Source: Dendrolimus kikuchii
Taxonomy: Eukaryota; Arthropoda; Insecta; Lepidoptera; Lasiocampidae
Length of the DNA stretch: 64,000 nucleotides
NCBI GenBank assembly: GCA_019925095.2
Contig: CM034409.1
Span: 3,785,001 to 3,849,000 of the forward strand
Reading direction: 5' to 3'
A model generated the notes under the pieces. That model saw nothing but the letters and a program-made list of their open reading frames with translations. It was not told the DNA's origin and did no database searches. Positions within the stretch are counted from its first letter, which is position 1. The number at the start of each line of letters is the position of its first letter. Position numbers and translations under genes: made by a program. Below are positions 11,935 through 23,526 of this stretch, piece by piece.

Positions 11935-12605
11935 TATGAATAAAATTATACTGCAATATTTTATCTCGACTTTTTTTGGCAACCCTAACTTCTTAGACAA
12001 AGATGGCTAATTCATTTCAGAATTTCTCACCCTCGCTCACTAGTATCACCTAATTTCACATTCTATGCGTATATATGTTTACAGCGAAATATACAGACCT
12101 GGTTTGTTCACTCTTTCCTCATGTTTATGACCGTATACATACACAAAGGCAAAACAAACTATGAAAAACCCGCGCATGTTAAGCCCGCAATAAACAAGGA
12201 ACTGGCTCGTTACTTCAAGCAGCTTATCTTATATAGCTTTATGCAAACATTAGTATACGTGGCGTGGATTCGCTTCATTAGTAAACATGGACTTTCATAC
12301 ACTGGGGGGCAAAACCAACGCGCTGCTAACATTAGCGTGGGGATACTATGTAACCAAGAAAGAAAAAATAGATAGATAGATAGATAACACTTATCTTAAA
12401 ACAACAGGCGGCCTATAGCTTTATGCAAACGATGTAGGTGAAGCAGAAAAAAGATAGGACTGTACAATTTAAATATACATACTTACACTAATTTATAAAT
12501 TTAATACATATATAAAAAAAAAATATAATAATATGTACGTATATACAAAATAATTTAAATAAATATATTTGTTAACATTATATGTGACAAGCATTTTATA
12601 TATTA
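11935..12605. other. Unassigned AT-rich stretch
   Basis: Contains an open frame at 12121-12375 (84 codons) with no recognisable domain and no splice context, and a GATA run at 12365-12385. A short block TATAGCTTTATGCAAAC repeats at 12232 and 12415. Confidence 0.4.
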
Positions 12606-12963
12606 CAGATTCAGTGATTCCGTTTTCGCTACGTTGGTAACCGATCGAACGATAATAACCAAAATAATTATGCCTTCTCTCTTTTTCTAAATGATTCCTA
12701 ACTAGCAAAACAGAGAAGACGCGAGTATTGACTAGCAACTTAATCACCATTATCCAGCAACGCACAGACTAAGGAGAGATTAGCAACATTTCACGAATAT
12801 TGTTATGAACCAAAGACAACCTTATTTAAAACGATGCGCGTATTAGTTGAAAACGTGCTTTGATACCGATATTCGGCAACGGTTATCAATACCGGTGTTG
12901 AAAGTTGAAACCAAATATCGGCTAGATACCCGTTGCCAAAAATTGCTGATAACACCCATGAAA
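12606..12963 (-). repeat. Inverted repeat arm 1
   Basis: About 350 bp closely matching, in reverse, the arm at 18942-19290. Identity of the element unknown. Confidence 0.75.
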
Positions 12964-13059
12964 AAGAATAAACAGCATAAAAATTAAAAAAGATAAATAA
13001 CCCTGTTCGTCTGATAATCCCTTCCGGGTTAAAAAAAACCTTTGGTTTGGGATAGGAGT

Positions 13060-13310
13060 GATTATTATTTTTTTTTTTGGAGCTGGACCCAGCTGAATAG
13101 CCGCAGATGGCTGTTTCAGCGATACCGGACTTTGGGGGCTTCACGACTCCGTGGGAGTGGAGGCGTTCAGCCCGGGAGCAGCACGCTCGAGGAGGCACCT
13201 CCTGTGAGGTTCGACCTCGGCTCGACCGCTGCGGGGGATTGACTCTATATTGGGAATTAGCCGTTAAAGGCTGAAAGAGCTAAGCCAACAGGCTGAAATG
13301 ATTGTTTTGG
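13060..13310. other. GC-rich insert of unknown family
   Basis: A T-run followed by GC-rich sequence (GGACCCAGCTGAATAGCCGC etc.), unlike the AT-rich surroundings. Probably a LINE 5' or internal piece; not identified. Confidence 0.35.
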
Positions 13311-13349
13311 GGACCAATTATCGACTCCGCCGGCGGAGCCGATCCTAGT

Positions 13350-13735
13350 CTATCATTACTACCGCTTCGCAACGTGTTATAGCTGGAGGAGAAGAAGCGG
13401 CGGAAGAAACTCTCCAGCAACACGCCTATGCTAATCGGAGTGATTGTTGTTTGGCAATTTGTATATATCCTTTGTACGATTCGGGAATCCTTTGCGACCT
13501 CAATTATTGCACAGCGCCATCTATTGGCTTGTAAGTGTTCCACTACATTAATTAATAAGCTAAATTATTTTACGAGTGCTGGTTTAGCAACTGCCGACTT
13601 TTGTTGTCCTTCTTATACTCCATTCAAAGGTTGTCTGGAAGAAATCGCCATGGGCGATAAGACCGTCGATTGTACTTCTATATTAATGTTCTTGATTTTA
13701 TGTAGCATTTTTGGACAATAAAGTATATTCTATTC
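13350..13735 (+). mobile_element. Jockey/CR1-like LINE 3' end
   Basis: Contains CCGCTTCGCAACGTGTT and ends in GGTTGTCTGGAAGAAATCGC...GGACAATAAAGT, the 3' UTR also seen at 38330-38455 and 52930-53045. A similar internal block lies at 49700-49840. Confidence 0.65.
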
Positions 13736-13839
13736 TAAAATGGCTTCTGTAATTTCTGCATATCTATATTCGTTTAAATAAAATAAGTTAATTGATTGGT
13801 AAATAAGTAATCTTTTATTAATACTACAAAACACGAGAT

Positions 13840-14165
13840 GCCGAAGACTGCGTGAAACGGAGAAGAAAGTGTAAGAAAGTTGTCTTCGAAGTTCAAAGGG
13901 GGTGCTTCGATTGCAACTGTGGATTTAGACTGATAGTAAGTATTCCATGTCCTTAAGTGACTTCTTTCCATGTTTATTCTAGTTAATTATGTATGTATTA
14001 TTTTATATTGTTTGCGAGCAATTACCAGGATATAAGTCAGGTTTTAAGATCGAAAATGTATTTAAATTTTTCAGGAAAAGTTACTTGTTTATCTGTGAGC
14101 AGCAATCTTTTTGTGTTTAATTATTTAAATACTTAAATAAAAGTAAGTAATTAGTATATAAATTA
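13840..14165 (+). repeat. Repeat containing the empty site for the 323-1087 element
   Basis: Parallels 1-322 joined to 1088-1130; here TTAATTATTTAAATAC is uninterrupted. Confidence 0.6.
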
Positions 14166-14402
14166 TTAAGACTGCATGTATAAAAAATATAAATTGGCCG
14201 GAAAGCATGCACCATTTGGCAGTTTTTACCTCGTGTTAACGGTTAGGGTGGGGCTTCATCTGGTCGAGGTAGGCAGAGAGACCCAGATCTCCGGCTAACA
14301 AATAGTGAGGGGAGCAAAGAAGCCGGTGCCGGCCGTCCGAGCTGGAGGTGAATGCACGAGCAAGGCCACAGCCCGGACGAAGGACGCTCGAGGATCGGAC
14401 AG

Positions 14403-15168
14403 GGGTTTTAGTTAGTTAGTTTAGTAGCAAGCTCTTCCAGGCAACACAAATTAACACGTTCACAGTGGCACTCATTAATCTGTACTTCCCATTCCTGCGG
14501 TACGGGGCGTTTTAGATCTCGTTCTAAAACTTTCATTATGGCGACACGAGGCCTATTGAGCCCTACATACATACATACATACATAACTTCACGCCAGTTC
14601 CCTTGCGGGGTAGGCACGAACAACAGAGCGCCATTTGGGGCTTATTCTTACACACCTCACTTGCTTCTTTGACATTTATAACTCTTGTCATGCACGCTCG
14701 TCTGTTCTTAAGGCTCCTAACATCACCTTCTGCTAGTACACGATCAATTTGATCATGGAAAGTGTGTCGTGGCCTTCCACGACTTCTGCATCCATCCACT
14801 TTTGCATTGTATATCTGTTTATTCATTCTTTCATCATGCATTCTTTCTACATGTCCGAACCACCGGAGCATTCCTTTCCTTACCTTCACCCCGACACTCT
14901 CTTTCAGACCAACTGTCTTTCTTACTTCGGTATTACGAACGCGGTCCGCAAACGTCGTATTGAGCCCTGTAACGTTTAAAAAAGTAATATCATTTTTTTG
15001 CTTATATATAAAATAGTTTATGGATTTTTGTTTTGTGTTGTGCGGTACTAGGTCAAGGGAAGTCCGTATTAAGTTAGGTATACCATGGAAGTCTGGTTTA
15101 ATAGCACATCTTAGATATAAATTCATCTTTTTTTTTACAAAGAACCAAAATGAAGTTGCGCCCTCCAC
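14403..15168 (-). pseudogene. Unidentified open frame split by a LINE
   Basis: Outside the LINE at 14565-14957 the minus strand reads openly on both sides. The two parts keep the same frame through the target duplication (NVTGLN | RPRVAIMK), ending ELATKLTN and TAA at 14403-14414. A possible acceptor, AACGTTACAG, lies at the start of the conserved part. No family recognised; it may be an exon of a decayed gene or a retroelement. Confidence 0.4.
14565..14957 (-). mobile_element. TATG-tailed LINE, 5'-truncated
   Basis: Encodes GMLRWFGHVERMHDERMNKQ and [20 protein letters not shown], ending in (TATG)n. Target duplication TATTGAGCCCT at 14554-14564 and 14958-14968. Confidence 0.9.
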
Positions 15169-15169
15169 A

Positions 15170-15390
15170 CCACAGAGAAGTCTATGGTTTTCTTAGCGGC
15201 ACCGCAAGTGAGACACGTCCAGGGCCACTTAGACCCCGTTTCGCGGTGAACGTGTTAAAGCAAATTTCTTAGTTGAAAGTGGCCACTGTCCCTTAAGGCT
15301 TATAACAACGCCAACGTCCGTGAGGATTTTTCAGTACTGATTTTTCGGGCGATAGCGGGGATTCCATAAATGCGGTCATAATCATCATCA
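15170..15390 (+). repeat. Repeat shared with 63225-63290
   Basis: Contains AACGCCAACGTCCGTGAGGA and GGGCGATAGCGGGGATTCC, recurring at 63248-63285. Likely an RTE-type LINE tail. Confidence 0.45.
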
Positions 15391-15555
15391 AAATAAAGTA
15401 GTATTTCAAGACAAAAAACCCAATTATTTATCTCTCTTTAAAAAAATATATTGATTTTTTTTATTCCGTTTTAATATAGATTTAAGGAGTAAAATGTTAT
15501 TTTCTTAACTTATTCGTAATTTTTGTATACTTATTTTAAAATTACTATACAATCG

Positions 15556-15850
15556 AAAAGTCGTGGTAGCGTAATGGTTAGCGCACGCGTCCCAGACTCA
15601 GAGGGCGCGGGTTCGATCCTGGCCAGAACGCATGCAGCTCTTACTCAGTTTTCTGATCTAATGTGCATATTGTTACAATTACCATGTGCTAACAACGGTG
15701 AAGGAAAACATCGTGATGCAACCTGCACATCGAGATAACCGATGTGTCAAACCTGCCAAGCCGCCTTGGACAAGCGTGGCGGGTATACTGTCTGTTCCCC
15801 CTATAATGGGAGGCCCGAGCTCAGCAGTGGGACATTAATGGGCTGATATT
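15556..15850 (+). mobile_element. tRNA-derived SINE, near full length
   Basis: tRNA-like head with box A-like TAGCGTAATGGTTAG and box B GGTTCGATCC (15610-15619), a unique body, then GGGAGGCCCGAGCTCAGCAG and a short ATT-rich tail. RNA polymerase III promoter inferred. Not a functional tRNA: no CCA-ready acceptor stem is evident. Confidence 0.75.
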
Positions 15851-16259
15851 ATTTATATATACAATAATTTATAATATTTTGTTTTTAGTAAGTTATTAAT
15901 CGCTAAATATCAACAAAAAGTTGTTCCGTTTACACTCCAATTTCGAACTTTTGCAGCAATAGGAGCCTTAACAGATGTCGATACGATGATTAGGACCACC
16001 CAGAGGTAATACAAGCTTCACCTACCTAACTACAATAAACAAATTCATTATAATAATACACATTGTTTTTGTTATGCTGTACAAAGGTGGAGTGATAAAA
16101 TAGTTCGAATGTTTTGAATACATTCCTTTTGAAGTAATTATAATTGTTTTCATTTAATTGCATATTGTTTATAAAGAAGATAAAGGAATTGATAACCCAA
16201 ACAGTATTATTGTTACTTTTGTAAAAAATATAATTATTGTTACCTTATAAACAATGTTG

Positions 16260-16389
16260 CGTGAATAACAAGAGTTATGAATGTCAAGGAAGCAAGTGAG
16301 GTGTGTAAGAATGGGCCTAAATGGCGCTCTGTTGTTCGTGCCTACCCCGCAAGGGAACTGGCGTGAAGTTATGTATGTATGTATGTATG
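16260..16389 (+). mobile_element. TATG-tailed LINE, very short 3' copy
   Basis: Only about 120 bp of LINE. Flanked by TATAAACAATGTTG at 16246-16259 and 16390-16403. Confidence 0.85.
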
Positions 16390-16429
16390 TATAAACAATG
16401 TTGAAAATACTAATGATGAAATAGGAATA

Positions 16430-16671
16430 GTTGCCAGGTGGTAGGGTATTTGCCCGACTAGATGGCTACCACACTTGTTCTAGAGTATGCCGCTATAACA
16501 GCCTTGAGTTGTGTTTCGGCATTAGTGATCAGGTTCCAGTCTCCTCTAAGAGAGCAGTAGGGCATTTGTAGCACCTTTGATGTTGCAAATGTCCATAGGC
16601 GTTGGTAACCGCTTTCCATCAAGTGGGCCGTCTGCCTGTCTGCTGCACTCCCGCAATAAAAAAATATATCT
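16430..16671 (+). mobile_element. S1 A-tailed retroposon, 5'-truncated
   Basis: Starts in the CCAGGTGGTAGGG block and ends GCAATAAAAAAA. S1 is the recurring element of about 310 bp (ATCCGTGCAGGAACGGAG ... CAATAAAAA). Confidence 0.8.
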
Positions 16672-16985
16672 ATAATATTATACAATTTTAAACATACCGT
16701 GTCCGTACATTGAAGCTACTTAAAAAAAAACAACTGGAATAGACTATATAAACGATTTCTTGTCTGTTCATCAGTTTGTCTGTTTGTTCGCGATTCACGT
16801 AAAAACTACTGGCCCGATTTCAATGCGGTTTTCGCTGATCGACAGCTAAATCTTAGACTTAAAATCTGCGCTACTTTTCACCCCGGGAATTTTTCTGGGG
16901 ATGATTTAAAATGGGCAGATTCAAAAATATTGAATTGCAATGCGATTTTTTCACTGATCGATAGCGAATTTTATGTCTTAATGTA

Positions 16986-17215
16986 TTTTTTTTATTGCTG
17001 GAGTTCAGTAGACAGGCAGACGGCCCACTTGATGGAAAGCGGTTACCGTCGCCTTTGGACATTTGCAACACCAAAGGTGCTACAAATGCGCTGCTGCTCT
17101 CTTAAAGGAAACTGGAACCTGGACACTAATGCCGGAACACAACGCAAGGTTGTTATGGCGACAAACTTCAGACCAGGGGTGGTAGCCATCCAGTCCGGCA
17201 AATACCCTACCACCA
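16986..17215 (-). mobile_element. S1 A-tailed retroposon, 5'-truncated
   Basis: Minus-strand copy with its A-tail at 16986; truncated at the CTACCACC block. Confidence 0.8.
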
Positions 17216-17983
17216 GTCAAAAACTAAAGACTAACTACATACTACAGACAGACTTGCAGAGTCACAGACTCAGAGAGGACATGAGGTTTAGGATAGTTCG
17301 GATTCATGCTAGGCCTTTCATCTCAGTTAAATATTTTTACCACCATATTGCCACCTGTCTAATAAATAATAATAATTTTAAAAGTATGTTATCTTAATGA
17401 TAGATAATGTCATATTTTAAATGATATATAACAGTACATTATAATGTATGTCTTTGGAGACCACGGGCCATAAAAATGGCCCGGACATTTGGAGGGCTTG
17501 CGTGGGGCCATGGGAAGGCCAAAACGTAGAGGCCTCTTGACAAATTTAATGTAAATGTGGCGAGACACTGACCGGCGATTATCCCTGTCCACACCATATA
17601 GTAATGCACCCAAGGACAAGCCCCGGCCAGTGTAGGGCTATTGTGGGGAAGAGAACAAAAAGTACCGGGCTATTGGGATGAACTGCTAGTGGTACTAGGG
17701 TCTGGGAATATGGGGACAATGGCGTCTGCCCGTCGCAATCTTCGGGGAACATGGAGAAATGGGCAGACGTTGACTCGCACACTCCCTGCATGGGCCCCAA
17801 AAAATGCCATAGAAGACAGGGGTGTGAGTGGCTAAGGGGTGTAGAGAGGTGGGCTGCAGGTTCACCGAAGCTACTTCTGACGTGATGCCATTTATCACTT
17901 CCACAGTACATTTATTATTATACACCATAATTTATGCGTGTATCCGAATGTATTTACAATTATTACCAATATAGAATTGGAAT
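17216..17983. other. Unassigned stretch
   Basis: 17455-17520 (GACCACGGGCCATAAAAATGG, GGCTTGCGTGGGGCCATGG) recurs at 35000-35060, so part is repetitive. Open frames on both strands at 17580-17930 show no known domain. Confidence 0.4.
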
Positions 17984-18818
17984 AGGGTTAAGGCATGCTA
18001 TTGCTATCTTTTTTTTTTACAATATGTGAAAAGAGAAAAGAGCTTGTTCCAAACTGTTTCGTTTCGGACTGTTTGCTGTGGAACGGAACATAATGGAACA
18101 GGCTGGAACAGGCGGAACAGTTGGAACAGTTGGAACAGTTGTTTCGGTCTTTAGATAACAGGGAATAGGGTTACTTACTGCATGTTATTGCTATCTTTTT
18201 CGTTTACAGTATGTGAAAGGACAAAAAAGCTTGTTCCAAACTGTTTGCTTTGAAACAGGATCATGTATATACTATCTTTTTCTATTACTGTATGTGAAAA
18301 GAGAAAAGAGTTTGTTCCAAACTGTTTCGTTTCGGACTGTTTGCTGTGGAACGGAACATAATGGAACAGGCTGGAACAGGCGGAACAGTTGGAACAGTTG
18401 GAACAGTTGTTTCGGTCTTTAGATAACAGGGAATAGGGTTACTTACTGCATGTTATTGCTATCTTTTTCGTTTACAGTATGTGAAAGGACAAAAAGCTTG
18501 TTCCAAACTGTTTGCTTTGAAACAGGATCATGTATATGCTATCTTTTTCTATTACTGTATGTGAAAGGAGAAAAGAGCTTGTTCCAAACTGTTTGCTTTG
18601 AAACAGGATCATGTATATGCTATCTTTTTCTATTACTGTATGTGAAAAGAGAAAAGAGTTTGTTCCAAACTGTTTCGTTTCGGACTGTTTGCTGTGGAAC
18701 GGAACATAATGGAACAGGCTGGAACAGGCGGAACAGTTGGAACAGTTGTTTCGGTCTTTAGATAACAGGGCAAAGTTTTTTCATATAGAAACCTGTTCCG
18801 TGTACCTGTTCCGATATA
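17984..18818. repeat. GGAACAG-rich tandem array
   Basis: Complex minisatellite: higher-order units of about 250-350 bp, each with TTGTTCCAAACTGTTT, GGAACGGAACATAATGG and two to three GGAACAGTT repeats, ending TCTTTAGATAACAGGG (to 18158, 18430 and 18770). Confidence 0.85.
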
Positions 18819-18941
18819 TACGCCTCACTTCTATTCGAGATTTTTATCCCTGTGTAAGTGTGTAGATTGTGCAGTGAGCAGTGCTGACATAGATCTAGCA
18901 TTTTTTCAACAATCTATTGAAGAAGCGTACTGCGTATTAGA

Positions 18942-19290
18942 CATGGGCGTTATCAGCAATTTTTGGCAACGGGTATCTAGCCGATATTTGGTTTCAATAC
19001 CGGTATTGATAACCGTTGTCGAATATCGGCATCAAAGCAGGTTTTCAACTAATACGCGCATCGTTTTAAATAAGGTTGTCTTTGGTTCATAACAATATTC
19101 GTGAAATGTTGCTAATCTCTCCTTAGTCTGTGCGTTGCTGGATAATGGTGATTAAGTTGCTAGTCAATACTCGCGTCTTCTCTGTTTTGCAAGTTAGGAA
19201 TCATTTTGAAAGACAGAGAAGGCATAATTATTTTGGTTATTATCGTTCGATCGGTTACCAACGTAGCGAAAACGGAATCACTGAATCTCA
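18942..19290 (+). repeat. Inverted repeat arm 2
   Basis: Reverse complement of 12606-12963; the arms face each other across about 6 kb. Confidence 0.75.
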
Positions 19291-19379
19291 CCAGCTCTTG
19301 TGATTATTCGTGTTATTGTCAGTTGGTTGGCAACGTCGCGTCATCGTCAGTTGTTTGTACATAGATATTAAATTCAAAT

Positions 19380-20160
19380 TCAAAAGTTTTTATTCAAAAT
19401 AAGTTCCACTGGAGAACACTTTTTGAAGGTCATACATGTAAAGTTACAATTTAATTTTTTACTTCCTATTCTATGTACACCGCTTCGCAACGTGTTGATG
19501 CTGTAAAGGAGAAGAAGCGGCAAGAAACTCCCCAGCAACACGTCTAAATATTGTTTTTCTTTATATTTCATATTCTATTTATATCTCAAGTTCTTTTTTT
19601 AAATAAGTTTTGTACAGAAGTATGTTACAGAATCACTTTTTGAAGAATTAATGGAGTTGTAGCAAACAATGCTAAGGAAAGAAAAATAATTATTATAGAT
19701 ATAATAATGACATGACGTGCTAAAATGTTATACTGCAATATGTCTCCACAAATTCCTTACAAGCATGGCAAGATTAAAAAAAATAAAAACGTTATACAAA
19801 ATTTAGTATAAGAGGTTGGAGCTAGGTGCTATGTAAATGAATTTTTGTCATTTAAATATTCTTCAATAGTGTAGTATCCCTTTTTTAGCAAGATGCTTTT
19901 TAATTTAATTTTAAATTTAGTGAAAGGCAGATCTAACATTTCACTCGGAATCTTATTGAAGAAGCGTATACCAACCCCCAAGAAAGAGCAAAGTACTTTT
20001 TGTAATCTAAAGGATGGCAATATTAGTCTATTACAATGCCTGGTGTTGATATTGTGTACATCCTTATACTGCTTGTAGGCACTCAAATTATTACGAATAT
20101 AAATTATATTATTAAAAATATATTGGCAGGCGACCGTCATAATACCGATTTCCTTAAAAC
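19380..20160 (-). mobile_element. CR1/Jockey-like LINE 3' end
   Basis: Minus-strand frame 20140-19829 ends [20 protein letters not shown]..., typical of the C-terminal tail after the reverse transcriptase. It is followed by a 3' part with GAGAAGAAGCGG and a terminal TTGAATTTGAA. Related copies at 21830-21995 and 41630-42590. Confidence 0.7.
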
Positions 20161-20394
20161 GTTCTCCCGAGGGCCGAGGTTGTAGATTGACCTTACGGCT
20201 CTTTTTTGTAAAACAAATATGGTTTCTAAGTCAATAGTGTTGCCCCAAAGTAAAATACCATAGGACATGATACACATTAGACATTAGATAACTGATAGCC
20301 GTTGCTAGCTGTATCAATACCGATACGGTACGTTAGAAGCATGTCAACCGTTTTCAGTTACGTTTTGCTATAGCTGACACATGCTTACTGCGTA

Positions 20395-20545
20395 TACCAA
20401 CCCACCCTCAAGAAAGAGGACAAACAATACTTTTATTACTTTTTGTAATCTAAAAGATGGCAATATCAGTCTATTACAATGCCTGGTGTTGAAATTGTGA
20501 ACATCTTATATTGCTTGTAGGCACTCAAATTATTACGAATATGTA
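20395..20545 (-). repeat. Second partial copy of the 19975-20105 LINE segment
   Basis: Repeats the GGATGGCAATATTAGTCT...TGCTTGTAGGCACTC block with several changes; serves as target of the next LINE. Confidence 0.7.
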
Positions 20546-21321
20546 CATACATACATACATAACTTCACGCCAGTTCCGTTGTGGGGCTAGGCACGAACAA
20601 CAGAGCGCCATTTAGGCTTATTCTTACACACCTCACTTGCTTCTTTGACATTCATAACTCTTGTCATGCACGCTCGTCTGTTCTTAAGGCTCCTGACATC
20701 ACCTTCTGCTAGTACACGATTAATTTGATCATGGAAGGTGTGTCGTGGCCTTCCACGACTTCTGCATCCATTTACTTTTGCATTGTATATCTGTTTAGTC
20801 ATTCTTTCATCATGCATTCTTTCCACATGCCCGAACCACCGGAGCATTCCTTTCCTTACCTTCACCCCGACACTCTCTTTCTTACTTCGGTATTACGAAC
20901 GCGGTCCGCGAGCGTCACTCCGCATCTCGACCGCGTTTGCTCTACTTTCATGCTCTCTCTTCCATACCCAATTCTCGCTTCCATACGTGAGCGTAGGTGC
21001 CAGCACCGCGTTGTGTACGGCGAGCTGGGCCTTCTGGCTGAGGTTCTTAGCGCCTAAAAGTTTACTTAACGCTCCATTCAAACTACTCCCCAAATTCACA
21101 CTTCTTTCTATATCAGCGGTGTACCTTCCATCCCTGCTAAAAGCACATCCAAGATATACAAACTCATTCACTTGCTCCAGCATAACATCATCGACCATTA
21201 TCCTTGCATTCGTTCTGGTTTCTTCTCTTTCAAACACCATAACCTTTGTTTACTTCGCATTCAAATGTAAGCCTCTCGCCTAAGTCATCTTTCATCATTG
21301 TGACTAGTGTTTGCAGTTGTT
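20546..21321 (-). mobile_element. TATG-tailed LINE, longest copy in the window
   Basis: Minus-strand frames encode NEFVYLGCAFSRDGRYTADI, SQKAQLAVHNAVLAPTLTYG and then the [19 protein letters not shown]-terminus, the end of an endonuclease/reverse-transcriptase ORF2. Frame broken near 20890. Target duplication TACGAATATGTA at 20534-20545 and 21322-21333. Confidence 0.9.
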
Positions 21322-21829
21322 TACGAATATGTAAACAAGGTATTAGTTAAAGAAACCAAGTAATATATATATTTCCTTGAATACTAATAGTCATGTGCAA
21401 TGAACAAAGCGGAAATTTTCAATATGATTAAGCTGTTGAAGCTGTTTTCATGCCGTAACCGATCTTAGACAAAGCGCGGTCGGTTTTCCCAACGCGCAAA
21501 GCAGTTTTCCTCAATTCTGTTTCATTGAGTTATAATGCATGCGGGTTACTAATATCTTTGTTCTGATTAATAAAACACTCGTTAGGTTAATTGGATAATT
21601 TACGGAAATACCAGCGGCTCCGGCGGACGTTGTCATGCCTTGACAAAAGTCGATTTTGCAACGGCACACACTGGGACCAATTATGAATCTAAATCATGCT
21701 TGGATACACTTAAATACATATAAAAAAATCATCAAAATTCTAAAACCTGATTCCAGCGCCACCTACTGGATCCAATTGTGAATCTAAACCATCAAGAAAA
21801 TACTAGTATAGTACAATTTTTAGCTAGAC

Positions 21830-21995
21830 GTGTTGCTGGGGAGTTTCTTGCCGCTTCTTCTCCTTAGCAACACGTTGCGAACCGGTGTACATAGAATAGG
21901 AAGTAAAATTAAATTTTAACTTATATGTATGACCTTCAAAAAGTGTTCTCCAGTGCAGCTTATTTTGAATAAAAAAAACTTTTGAATTTGAATTA
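21830..21995 (+). mobile_element. CR1/Jockey-like LINE 3' UTR
   Basis: Plus-strand copy of the 3' end seen at 19380 and 41640, ending CTTTTGAATTTGAATT. Confidence 0.65.
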
Positions 21996-22287
21996 GTAAC
22001 AAGGACTTAGTATAAACCGCATTGTATTAGATATAAGGATTTAAAAAAAGAGTAAGAAAAGAAAAAAAGACCCTAATCCCCTTTCCCACTCGAATACACA
22101 AAAACCATTTCATCAAAATTTGTCCAGCGGTTTGGGAAGAATTAAGTGAGACACACACGTACAGATAAAAGATTTATCAAAAGATGCGTCTTATTTCTAA
22201 GATATTTCTTTCAATTTTCTTTATTTCTTTTTTAGTTTTCTTATCTTTTATTTTATAAAGAAAACTTACTATCTATTACATTTTTTG

Positions 22288-22420
22288 ACGGCCTCTGTGG
22301 TTGAGCGGTCTATGCCTTTGCCGGCCTACCTCACTGCTACGCTGAGGGTCCGATTCCTGGTATGCTAAATTTCGGGAACGAATTTTCTCCGTTATTTACT
22401 ATGGTCTGTGTGTCATAACA
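22288..22420 (+). mobile_element. Second tRNA-derived SINE family
   Basis: Head GGCCTCTGTGGTTGAGCGGT and GGGTCCGATTCCTGG (boxes A and B), then a body with TTACTATGGTCTGTGTGTC. Relatives at 33715-33905 and, inverted, 58410-58525. Confidence 0.6.
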
Positions 22421-22515
22421 CAGGCGTAACTTGCTTAATTTGGGGTCATACAATATGTGTGTTTATCTGCCGATTTAATGCTAATGTTGTATATATACTT
22501 AGTATAATTATTGTA

Positions 22516-22840
22516 GAAAGAGAGTGTCGGGGTGAAGGTAAGGAAAGGAATGCTCCGGTGGTTCGGGCATGTGGAAAGAATGACTAAACAGATATACAAT
22601 GCAAAAGTGGATGGATGCAGAAGTCGTGGAAGGCCACGACACACCTTCCATGATCAAATTGATCGTGTACTAGCAGAAGGTGATGTCAGGAGCCTTAAGA
22701 ACAGACGAGCGTGTATGACAAGAGTTATGAATGTCAAAGAAGCAAGTGAGGTGTGTAAGAAAAAGCCTAAATTGCGCTCTGTTGTTCGTGCCTACCCCGC
22801 AAGGGAACTGGCGTGAAGTTATGTATGTATGTATGTATAA
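22516..22840 (+). mobile_element. TATG-tailed LINE, 5'-truncated
   Basis: Open through VRKGMLRWFGHVERM to AYPARELA, then (TATG)n. A short deletion removes the HDER segment found in other copies. Confidence 0.85.
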
Positions 22841-22865
22841 TTACTGAGCTTTGTTACGTTGGTGG

Positions 22866-23117
22866 TTACCAGGTGGTAGGGCATTTGCCCGACTGGATGG
22901 CTACCACCCCTGGCCTAAAGTATGTTGCCATAACAACCTTGAGTTGTGTTCCGGCATTAGTGTCCAGGTTCCAGTTTCTCTTAAGAGAGCAGCAGCGCAT
23001 TTGCAGCAACTTGGTGTTGCAAATGTCCATAGGCGATGGTAACCGCTTTCCATCAAGTGGGCCATCTGCCTGTCTGCTGATCTCCTGCAATAAAAAAAAA
23101 AAAAAAAAAAAAAAAAA
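22866..23117 (+). mobile_element. S1 retroposon with long A-tail
   Basis: Starts at CCAGGTGGTAGGGC and ends with 27 A residues, suggesting a recent copy. Confidence 0.85.
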
Positions 23118-23520
23118 CGTTGATTTAGCTTTTCGACTACTGTCGACGTATACCGTAAGAAGTCGTCGGCTAGACCCATCAACTCTGCTATGTTGTCCGC
23201 ATTAATATCTACGCGATGGGTGCTAGCCAAGTTACGGAGTTCACGCATGAAAAGACGGTAGCCGAACAGGGCATGTGAGGGGGTTTCTAGTATACTTCAA
23301 CTTGAAGCGAGCCAAGTATTCAGAGAACCCTCCGTGCCCTGTAAAAAGCTATGTCAGGGTCCACGACGACTTATGACGCCGCAATGCCTTGTGAGCAACC
23401 CGCTCGGGGAAGATTTCTTCGTTACGGACGCATTTGGCTCGTCTCTGTATCTTCATTGCCATTTTTCAAGGGTATCCATGCGGATAATACGCTTAAAATG
23501 AAACCAGGCCAGATAAAAAA
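23118..23520. other. Unassigned coding-like stretch
   Basis: Minus-strand open frame 23248-23118 (MRELRNLASTHRVDINADNI) without splice context. 23470-23510 matches 33265-33275 only weakly. Probably a retrotransposon remnant. Confidence 0.3.
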
Positions 23521-23526
23521 TATATA

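Noticed and set aside
12121..12375. Small protein-coding gene on the plus strand
   Set aside because: No domain, no splice sites, part of it (TATAGCTTTATGCAAAC) is repeated just downstream; kept only as unassigned.
14749..15016. Plus-strand frames over the LINE copies (also at 20725, 26781, 57842 and others)
   Set aside because: They are antisense shadows of the conserved LINE reverse-transcriptase C-terminus and recur wherever the LINE does.
15556..15630. Functional tRNA gene
   Set aside because: Box A and B are present but the acceptor stem does not pair, and the sequence continues into a repeated body found elsewhere; it is a SINE head.
17984..18818. CRISPR-like array
   Set aside because: Repeats are directly adjacent and of variable length without unique spacers, and the genome is eukaryotic.
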